Below, in pieces: positions 1 to 4,993 of a DNA stretch of 7,355 bases. The first letter of the stretch is position 1. Each line of letters begins with the position of its first letter. A program made the translations under genes and the position numbers. The stretch spans positions 1 to 7,355 of the forward strand of contig CAIWVX010000195.1 in NCBI GenBank assembly GCA_903916205.1, written 5' to 3'. A model generated the notes under the pieces. The model searched no databases and was not told the origin of the DNA. It saw only the letters and a list, made by a program, of their open reading frames with translations. Source of the stretch: an uncultured beta proteobacterium. GTDB lineage: Bacteria; Pseudomonadota; Gammaproteobacteria; Burkholderiales; Rhodocyclaceae.

Positions 1-854
1 ACATCCCCCGCAAGGCCAAAGGCTTTGCCCGTCGCGAGGTTTACTTCATTAACGAGAGTGACATCGGTCACCGACCCGTTGCCCTCGGCGTCGATACTGA
101 GGATGTTGCGGGCGGCGATTGAGGTTGCCGGGTTGATGTAGAGGGTGACGGTTCCACCGTTCGCTTCGGTGACGGCGGTCAAAATAGCGGCACCGAAATC
201 GGTCTTCAGGCCGGTGGCCTCGTCAAGGTAATCGGCAATGCTTGTGTCAATGTTAAACACTTTGGCGATAATGACCCCTTTGTAGGTGCCAACGTCGATA
301 CTGAACGCGCCGTCCTCACCGACCACCACCGCCGGACCTAACTCGGTGCGGCCATCCGCCGCATAAATCTTGATCAGCACGGATTTGGCAAACACACTAC
401 CGGCGCGGACTTCACCCTGGATCAAAGTGGTCGTCGAATTCCCAAAAGCGCCCCAACCCAGCAGACTAAACGCCGAAGTGGCGGCGTTGGCGGTACCCAC
501 ACCCTCGCTCCCCCCGGCGAACGCCCTACCACCCGTGCCGCCTAACGACGAACTGTCAATGACTGTGGTGAATTGATCGAGTCGCAGAGGCGCGGCGTCC
601 CAATATGACGAAAAGAGGCTGCTGTCTTCGTTTTCTAGGCCAATCTCGGAGAAGTCGATCTTGATTGAATCCAGACGAAGACTTGAATCTTCTTCGTCTT
701 CATAGCGGCGGCGTAACCCGCCCTTTTTGGCCGAATGGCCACTCGCTGTCGCCGCTAAAACCACCGGAGTAGCGTCTTGTGGATGACCGGGTTCTTGCGG
801 ACTACCGGTCAATTCCTTGGTCGATAAGGGGGCGGACGGTTTGGTCGGTTTCAT
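1..854 (-). CDS. Large secreted adhesin-like repeat protein, N-terminal part (runs off left edge)
   Basis: An uninterrupted minus-strand frame runs from an ATG at 854 to the window edge, giving 284 visible residues and no stop. GAGG at 862-865 lies 7 bases before the ATG and fits as its ribosome-binding site. There is no Sec signal peptide. The first ~35 residues are rich in Pro, Thr, Ser and Gln, followed by a charged patch (KKGGLRRRYEDEEDSS, about residues 43-58) and a Gly/Ala/Ser-rich stretch. From about residue 135 the sequence looks like a beta-sandwich domain: IQGEVRAGSVF, then VLIKIYAADGRTELG, GEDGAFSIDVGTYKG and YINPATSIAARN. Alternating hydrophobic residues with DG turns and NPxTxxA endings are common in very large Ig-like adhesins, often exported by type I secretion. 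Role in adhesion or biofilm is inferred. The N-terminal layout suits type I export, but no secretion genes are visible. The C-terminus, where an export signal would sit, lies outside. Coding potential is strong; family assignment is moderate. Confidence 0.75.
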   Translation of the reverse strand, partial: MKPTKPSAPLSTKELTGSPQEPGHPQDATPVVLAATASGHSAKKGGLRRRYEDEEDSSLRLDSIKIDFSEIGLENEDSSLFSSYWDAAPLRLDQFTTVIDSSSLGGTGGRAFAGGSEGVGTANAATSAFSLLGWGAFGNSTTTLIQGEVRAGSVFAKSVLIKIYAADGRTELGPAVVVGEDGAFSIDVGTYKGVIIAKVFNIDTSIADYLDEATGLKTDFGAAILTAVTEANGGTVTLYINPATSIAARNILSIDAEGNGSVTDVTLVNEVNLATGKAFGLAGD

Positions 855-919
855 TTTAAGACCTCGTTTAATGTCGAGGGTACAGTTGATATTTTTTATA
901 AAACATGGGGTTAAACACT

Positions 920-950
920 AAAAACTAACGGGTTGCGTTAATTTTTTTTT
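920..950 (+). terminator. Terminator-like hairpin with T tract
   Basis: TAACG (926-930), loop GGTTG, then CGTTA (936-940) form a 5-bp stem. Beyond one C/A mismatch, the five A at 920-924 can pair with the start of a nine-T tract (942-950). Read on plus, the stem is followed directly by the T run, as in a rho-independent terminator. On minus it is followed by GTTTTTAG, so it could act in both directions. The stem has only two GC pairs and no plus-strand gene lies just upstream. It could block antisense reading, attenuate the adhesin leader, or be a leftover from a lost gene. Confidence 0.35.
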
Positions 951-960
951 AGTGCCAACG

Positions 961-991
961 TATGTTTTATATGAAGAACGCTTATAACATG
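961..991. promoter_or_regulatory. AT-rich imperfect inverted repeat, possible operator
   Basis: TATGTTTTAT at 961-970 faces TTATAACATG at 982-991, whose reverse complement is CATGTTATAA. A third related copy, CATGTTTTATAAA, reads on minus at 894-906. Fur-family regulators, Zur included, bind AT-rich inverted repeats, and the right arm resembles one half of the gammaproteobacterial Zur box. However, the spacing is loose and the site lies about 300 bases from the metal cluster and about 110 bases from the adhesin start. This is a weak candidate only. Confidence 0.2.
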
Positions 992-1030
992 TTTGACGAT
1001 TGATTGCAATTTTATGACAAAAAATATACA

Positions 1031-1059
1031 AAATTCGGCTTAAAATCAAGCTGAAATTT
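1031..1059. repeat. Bulged inverted repeat (hairpin)
   Basis: AAATTCGGCTT (1031-1041) pairs with AAGCTGAAATTT (1048-1059) across a 6-base loop, with one bulged A and one G-T wobble, giving an 11-bp stem. No T run follows on plus. It may be an RNA or DNA structure in the 5' region of either divergent transcript. I know of no named element that matches it. Confidence 0.4.
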
Positions 1060-1157
1060 CTGTGTGCCGAGGTAAATTTGTTCTAAAAAATGAACAACCC
1101 TGCGGCAAGCCGCGAAGAATCATACCCAAGAGATTGAGATTTATGTTTCACGGATTC

Positions 1158-1174
1158 AAGTTGTAGTGCAACTT
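1158..1174. repeat. Short inverted repeat upstream of the metal cluster
   Basis: AAGTTG (1158-1163) and CAACTT (1169-1174) are perfect inverted copies separated by TAGTG, giving a 17-base site about 120 bases before the first gene of the metal cluster. Size and symmetry suit a dimeric repressor site. The sequence does not match the Zur consensus I know, so the regulator is unknown. Confidence 0.3.
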
Positions 1175-1259
1175 TTACTTAAAATGGCCCCCTTCCCTCG
1201 TATGCGACTTACCAAGCCATAACAAGCCGTGAGCCAGAGGCAGGATCCAATATAAAAGG

Positions 1260-1287
1260 TTGAGTAGTTTCCATAATTTGGGATAAT
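1260..1287 (+). promoter_or_regulatory. Candidate sigma-70 promoter of the metal cluster
   Basis: TTGAGT (1260-1265) and GATAAT (1282-1287) resemble -35 and -10 boxes with a 16-base spacer. Transcription would start at about 1293-1295, at the ATG at 1296, giving a leaderless or nearly leaderless message. That would agree with the lack of a clear ribosome-binding site before that ATG. TATAAA at 1251-1256 is an alternative -10 without a good -35. Confidence 0.3.
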
Positions 1288-1295
1288 CACCCCCG

Positions 1296-1601
1296 ATGAA
1301 AGTTCGTTCAGCCCTTCTCCGTGTCGCATTCGCCGTCCTGTTGGTTTTTTCACAGATGGCGGCGGCAACTCACGCCGTAGAACATCTGCACAGCACACCG
1401 CACGAACAACTACCAAACGAGCAAGCCTGCCAGCAGTGTCTGGCGTTTTTGTCTTTGGGATTGGCACTACCCGGTTCAAGTGACGACTTGGCTGTCAACC
1501 TGAGCATCTACGCCCGACCGGTTGCCGAGGCGATTGAGCACATTACACTGGCCGGCATCCGACATTTCGAAAGCCGCGCACCGCCCGCTTCATTGAGCTG
1601 A
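1296..1601 (+). CDS. Small exported His/Cys-containing protein, DUF2946-like
   Basis: This 101-residue protein starts with a Sec signal peptide (MKVRSALLRV, then a hydrophobic core to about residue 20), with likely cleavage after THA at residue 27. The mature part carries His30, His32 and His36, a CxxC motif (Cys45, Cys48), His82 and His90, and ends in ESRAPPASL. A signal peptide, EHxH-type histidines, a single CxxC and a C-terminal RAPP stretch resemble the DUF2946 group of small exported proteins often found beside metal-related genes. Function is not established. As the first gene of a metal-uptake cluster, it may bind or buffer metal in the periplasm (inference). The ATG has no strong ribosome-binding site; GGGA at 1280-1283 is too far upstream. 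Export is well supported, the family assignment moderately. Confidence 0.7.
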   Translation: MKVRSALLRVAFAVLLVFSQMAAATHAVEHLHSTPHEQLPNEQACQQCLAFLSLGLALPGSSDDLAVNLSIYARPVAEAIEHITLAGIRHFESRAPPASLS

Positions 1602-1615
1602 CTGATCTGTTTTTG

Positions 1616-1636
1616 CCCATGCGGTCTCTGCATGGG
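1616..1636 (+). other. Intercistronic hairpin between the small protein and the porin
   Basis: CCCATGC (1616-1622) and GCATGGG (1630-1636) form a perfect 7-bp stem around the loop GGTCTCT. It sits in the 68-base gap between the first two genes. The T run lies before the stem, not after it, so this is not a standard terminator for the plus strand. It could set relative expression by mRNA processing or partial termination. Confidence 0.45.
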
Positions 1637-1669
1637 TGCCTCGTCATCCACTGAATAACGGGTAATATC

Positions 1670-3070
1670 ATGAAAAAACGCACGCTCATGGCGACCGCAA
1701 TCGCGGTCGTGCTCGGCACACCTTTGCACAGTCTGGCCGCCGAAGAGGCAAGCCTGGCGCAAATTCGCGCCGAAATCAAACAAATGAAAGAAAGCTACGA
1801 AGCGCGTATTCAGGCGCTTGAGCAGCGGCTCCAGGTGGCTGAAGCGCGACCGGCAACAGGCCAAAAACCCGCCAACATGGCTACCACACCCGTATCGGCA
1901 GGATCCTCGGCACCGATAGCGGCCAATGCCTTCAACCCGGAAATTTCGCTGATTCTCGGTGGCACTTACGCCAACCTGTCTCAAGACCCCGCAAAATACC
2001 GTCTTCAGGGATTTATCCCTGGCGGCGACGGAATCGGCCCCGGTAAGCGTAGCTTTAACCTTGGCGAATCGGAATTAAGACTGAGCGCCACGATTGACCC
2101 ACACTTTGCCGGTCGGATCATGCTGGCACTCTCTCCTGATAATCAAGTCAGCGTCGAGGAGGCTTACATTAATCGAACGGGATTGTCTGGAGGACTCAAG
2201 CTTAAGGCCGGACGCTTCCTCTCGGCAATCGGTTACATCAATGAACAGCACCCCCACTACTGGGATTTTGTTGATGCTCCGTTGGTTTATCAGGCCATGT
2301 TTGGCGGCCAATACAGGGCGGACGGAGTACAGATCAAGTGGCTAGCTCCCAGCGAACGCTTTATCGAATTCGGTTTTGAAGCTGGCCAGGGTAGCGCTTT
2401 CCCCGGCAATGACCGCAACAAAAATGGTGTCGGCTCGGCGGCCCTATTTGCCCACCTCGGTGATGATATTGGCGAAGGGGGCAGTTGGCGCTCCGGGATT
2501 TCGTACCTGCAAACCAACGCAGTAAGTCGCACCTACAACGATTGGGATCAAAGCGGCCGCGAAGTCACCAACGCCTTCGACGGAAAATCCGGCGTGATGA
2601 TCGTCGACGGGGTGTATAAATGGTCACCTTATGGCAATGCCACGCACACCCACTTCAAGTTGCAGGGTGAATATTTCTGGCGCAAAGAAAGTGGCACACT
2701 CACCTACGACACGCAGGCACAATCGCTTGGCACAACCGCCCTGCCCTTTGCTAGCGCCCAATCCGGCGGCTATGTTCAGAGCGTCTATCAATTCATGCCC
2801 GAATGGCGCGCCGGTTTACGCTACGACAGTCTGCACAGCGGAACACCGTCGATCAACACCGACTCCAGCGCACTAACGGGCGCAGATTTTCAGCATCTGG
2901 CCTCGTATCGCCCATCACGAACCAGTGTGATGCTCGATTATTCCCCCTCAGAATTCAGTCGATTGCGCTTGCAATTAGCACAGGATAAATCACGCCCCGA
3001 AGCCACTGACAAACAGATTTTTATGCAATACATCATGAGCTTAGGCACCGATGGCGCGCACATTTTTTAG
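1670..3070 (+). CDS. Putative outer-membrane porin linked to zinc/metal uptake
   Basis: This 466-residue protein has a signal peptide (MKKRTLMATAIAVVLG, cleavage near LHSLA at residues 19-23). A heptad-rich coiled coil follows at about residues 28-59 (IRAEIKQMKESYEARIQALE). A Ser/Ala/Pro-rich linker runs to about 88, then a long series of alternating, aromatic-rich beta strands. The last residue is Phe, as expected for a barrel inserted by the BAM complex. A segment at about 181-211, with GRFLSAIGYINEQHPHYWDF and DAPLVY, holds a His-Pro-His pair (194-196). I recall a similar pattern in porins annotated as zinc-regulated. There is no N-terminal plug or TonB box, so it looks like a passive channel rather than a TonB-dependent receptor. 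The start ATG has a weak ribosome-binding site (CGGGT at 1659-1663). The gene lies 39 bases before the binding-protein ATG I favour at 3136 only if allowing for its leader at 3071-3135. Outer-membrane location is well supported; metal substrate is inferred from the neighbours. Confidence 0.75.
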   Translation: MKKRTLMATAIAVVLGTPLHSLAAEEASLAQIRAEIKQMKESYEARIQALEQRLQVAEARPATGQKPANMATTPVSAGSSAPIAANAFNPEISLILGGTYANLSQDPAKYRLQGFIPGGDGIGPGKRSFNLGESELRLSATIDPHFAGRIMLALSPDNQVSVEEAYINRTGLSGGLKLKAGRFLSAIGYINEQHPHYWDFVDAPLVYQAMFGGQYRADGVQIKWLAPSERFIEFGFEAGQGSAFPGNDRNKNGVGSAALFAHLGDDIGEGGSWRSGISYLQTNAVSRTYNDWDQSGREVTNAFDGKSGVMIVDGVYKWSPYGNATHTHFKLQGEYFWRKESGTLTYDTQAQSLGTTALPFASAQSGGYVQSVYQFMPEWRAGLRYDSLHSGTPSINTDSSALTGADFQHLASYRPSRTSVMLDYSPSEFSRLRLQLAQDKSRPEATDKQIFMQYIMSLGTDGAHIF

Positions 3071-3125
3071 GTTTTAACTAAGCCCCATGACGAACTGTTC
3101 TCCTCAAAATGAACACAAAACACAC

Positions 3126-3129
3126 GGAG
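3126..3129 (+). promoter_or_regulatory. Ribosome-binding site that fixes the start of the binding protein
   Basis: GGAG lies 6 bases before the ATG at 3136. The in-frame ATG at 3109 has no purine-rich site before it and would add nine polar residues ahead of a good signal peptide. The start at 3136 is therefore preferred. Confidence 0.7.
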
Positions 3130-3135
3130 TCTTCA

Positions 3136-4041
3136 ATGAAAAACCATCAATCACTTCTCATCGGCGCACTTATTACACTCTTCGCCCTGCCCGCTCACGC
3201 CATCCTCAACGTTATGACGTGTGAGCCGGAGTGGGCGGCACTGGCGGTGGAACTCGGTGGCGATAAACTCAAGGTCTCGAGTGCCACCACCGCGCGCCAA
3301 AACCCGCATCGCATCGAACCTCGACCGAGCTTGATTGCCCGCACTCGCAATGCGGATCTGCTGGTGTGTACCGGGCTCGAACTGGAAATGGGATGGCTGC
3401 CCGTACTTCTAGAGCAATCGGGAAATTCAAAAATCGCGGTCGGACAACCGGGGTTTTTTGAAGCGGGAAACGTTGTGCAGCGACTTGAGATTCCGACGCG
3501 CGTCGATCGCGCTGATGGCGACGTTCATGCCGCCGGTAATCCACACATTCAGCAAGACCCGCACACTATTGCACAGGTTGCCACCGCGTTATCGGAGCGC
3601 TTAGTCGAGCTTGATCCGGCCAATACGGCACATTATCAGGCACGCCTTAAGGACTTTTCGGCACGCTGGAATACTGCCATGCAGAAGTGGACACAACAGG
3701 CCGCGCCACTGAAAAATATGGCCGTCATCGAGCATCACAAAAACATGGAATACCTGCTGAACTGGCTCGGTATGCGGCAAGTTGGCACACTTGAACCCAA
3801 GCCCGGTGTTGAACCCAGTGTCGCTCATCTAACGCAACTCTTGGCACAATTACAAAAGCAGCCCGCCAGAATGGTCTTGCGTGCGGCCTATCAGGATGAC
3901 CGTGCGTCGCTGTGGTTGGCGGAGCGGGCGCGCATTCCGGCGGTCGTGCTGCCCTTCTCCGTTGGCGGCAATGAAAAAGCCAAAGATCTTTTTAGCTTTT
4001 TTGACGATACCATTCAACGCCTGCTGGACGCGGCACAATGA
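3136..4041 (+). CDS. znuA: ZnuA-type metal ABC transporter substrate-binding protein
   Basis: This 301-residue periplasmic protein captures a metal ion, probably zinc, and delivers it to the inner-membrane permease. The signal peptide is MKNHQSLLIGALITLFALPA-HA, cleaved after AHA (residue 22). The mature part opens with a hydrophobic strand and TCEPEWAALAVELGG. Family motifs follow: NPHRIEPRPS (His58), GNPHIQQDPHT (His137), IEHHKNMEYLLNWLG (His200/His201) and PKPGVEPSVAHL (221-232). These match the three metal-binding histidines of cluster A-I binding proteins; an acidic residue such as Asp254 or Asp255 may be a fourth ligand. The usual NPHxWLDP is NPHIQQDP here. There is no long His-rich loop between the first two ligand motifs, unlike many ZnuA proteins. 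A manganese- or iron-type family member is possible, but His58 with two further histidines favours zinc. The stop overlaps the permease start (ATGA), which implies coupled translation. Confidence 0.9.
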   Translation: MKNHQSLLIGALITLFALPAHAILNVMTCEPEWAALAVELGGDKLKVSSATTARQNPHRIEPRPSLIARTRNADLLVCTGLELEMGWLPVLLEQSGNSKIAVGQPGFFEAGNVVQRLEIPTRVDRADGDVHAAGNPHIQQDPHTIAQVATALSERLVELDPANTAHYQARLKDFSARWNTAMQKWTQQAAPLKNMAVIEHHKNMEYLLNWLGMRQVGTLEPKPGVEPSVAHLTQLLAQLQKQPARMVLRAAYQDDRASLWLAERARIPAVVLPFSVGGNEKAKDLFSFFDDTIQRLLDAAQ

Positions 4042-4811
4042 ATTTTGATCCACAGGATTTAAGCCTCATCGCTCCGGCCTTTCTCGCCGGGGCGCTGGTA
4101 CTACTCACCCACGTTCCGCTGGGGGCGCAGGTTCTCAAACGTGGAATCGTATTCATTGATCTAGCTATCGCGCAAATCGCCGCCCTAGGCGTCATTGTTG
4201 CTGGCCTGATGGATCTCGAACCGCACGGCTGGCAAATGCAGGCAGCCGCTGGCGTCGCCGCCGCACTGGGCGCGCTTTTGCTGAACTGGACTGAGAAACG
4301 CTGGGCGGAAGTGCAAGAAGCGCAAATCGGTGTTGTTTTTGTTCTCGCGGCCACTGGCAGCCTGCTGTTGCTGGCGAATAATCCGCACGGCGGCGAGCAC
4401 CTGCGCGATCTGCTGTCAGGACAAATTCTGTGGGTCAATTACGCTCAGCTCATGTTTCCGGCACTCGGCAGCGTATTCATCCTAGCGATGCTCCGCTTAT
4501 TCGGGCAGCGTCTTAGTCGACTTGGCTTTTATCTGCTTTTTTCCCTAGCGGTAACCACTTCGGTACAACTGGTTGGCGTCTATCTCGTCTTTGCCAGCCT
4601 GATTATTCCGAGCCTTGGAGTACGCAACTACCGCACTCAAAAACGTCTGCCGTACGCTTTTCTGACCGGACTGATCGGCTACGCCATGGGCTTGTTACTG
4701 TCGATGATCTTCGACCTACCGTCCAGCGCACTCATTGTTTGGTGCCTGTCGTTGCTGGCTAGCGTTGTTTATTCCGTTGGCCAAAAAGCAGTTGAAAGAT
4801 CAGCACCATAG
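4038..4811 (+). CDS. znuB: ZnuB-type metal ABC transporter permease (ABC-3 family)
   Basis: This 257-residue inner-membrane protein forms the channel of a zinc/manganese-type ABC importer. Its ATG overlaps the stop of the binding-protein gene by four bases (ATGA). Hydrophobic segments suggest about eight transmembrane helices: roughly residues 9-27, 38-58, 66-84, 96-113, 132-152, 160-190 (probably two), 204-224 and 228-247. Typical ABC-3 features are the early IDLAIAQIAALGVIVAGL helix, the loop EHLRDLLSGQILWV, and the SVQLVGVYLVFASLIIPSL helix. Length is close to the family norm. The expected ATPase (ZnuC) is neither between the binding protein and this gene nor after it, so the motor must be encoded elsewhere. 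I see no good terminator after the stop. Confidence 0.9.
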   Translation: MNFDPQDLSLIAPAFLAGALVLLTHVPLGAQVLKRGIVFIDLAIAQIAALGVIVAGLMDLEPHGWQMQAAAGVAAALGALLLNWTEKRWAEVQEAQIGVVFVLAATGSLLLLANNPHGGEHLRDLLSGQILWVNYAQLMFPALGSVFILAMLRLFGQRLSRLGFYLLFSLAVTTSVQLVGVYLVFASLIIPSLGVRNYRTQKRLPYAFLTGLIGYAMGLLLSMIFDLPSSALIVWCLSLLASVVYSVGQKAVERSAP

Positions 4812-4862
4812 CAGGCTATAAGCCAATAAATACGGTCACTAAAACAATACTATAGTCATATC

Positions 4863-4958
4863 ACCCCGGAGTGGTTTACCCACGGCAGTTCCGAGCAACG
4901 CATGCGCTGGTTTATGCGCGGCACGGCTTCAGCGACCAGCCGACTATTTCACGGTTGA
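4863..4958 (+). pseudogene. 3' remnant of a YpfJ-type neutral zinc metallopeptidase gene
   Basis: Translated from 4863, this frame gives TPEWFTHGSSEQRMRWFMRG before drifting off and stopping at 4958. It matches the conserved C-terminal tail of the YpfJ/Zn_peptidase family as I remember it from E. coli (VPDSFTHGTSQQR, then WFKRGF). Shared positions are FTHG, S, QR, WF and RG. The family then ends with SGDxxxC(N/D)TF. Here that part is lost in frame, but DYFTVEQ appears in another frame at 4942-4962, suggesting one or more frameshifts. Nothing upstream resembles the rest of the ~290-residue protein, including its HExxH zinc site: the permease stop is only 51 bases away and a stop lies in frame at 4827. 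I read it as a dead fragment left at a rearrangement boundary. Confidence 0.6.
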
Positions 4959-4993
4959 ACAGATTGAGCACAATGGCTAGGTACAGCCAACCA

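Larger units (their letters stand above)
855..1295. other. AT-rich divergent intergenic region
   Basis: This 441-base stretch separates the minus-strand adhesin from the plus-strand metal cluster and should carry both promoters. I see no convincing gene in it. Bases 880-1090 are clearly more AT-rich than the flanking genes. It holds a terminator-like hairpin (920-950), an imperfect inverted repeat of ATGTTTTATA type (961-991), a bulged hairpin (1031-1059), a short GC palindrome (1102-1113) and a 6-bp inverted repeat (1158-1174). Confidence 0.8.

Noticed and set aside
370..576. Plus-strand open frame of 68 codons at the left end
   Set aside because: It lies antisense within the adhesin frame, has proline-rich low-complexity translation and no ribosome-binding site.
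1102..1113. GCGGC-AA-GCCGC palindrome
   Set aside because: The 2-base loop is too tight for a hairpin and no T run follows. A protein site is possible but nothing supports it.
1156..1479. Minus-strand open frame over the small His/Cys protein
   Set aside because: It overlaps a gene with a clear signal peptide and has no recognisable motif.
1508..1984. Minus-strand 158-codon frame over the porin start
   Set aside because: Antisense to the signal peptide and coiled coil of the porin; its Cys/Arg/His-rich composition is typical of a shadow frame.
1670..3070. TonB-dependent zinc receptor (ZnuD type) for the barrel protein
   Set aside because: It is too short, has no plug domain or TonB box, and starts with a coiled coil, so a porin fits better.
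3992..4438. Minus-strand 148-codon frame over the permease
   Set aside because: Antisense to transmembrane helices; Ser/Pro/Cys/Arg-rich shadow.
4814..4824. GGCT-ATA-AGCC after the permease as a terminator
   Set aside because: The stem is only four base pairs with no T tract, too weak to call.
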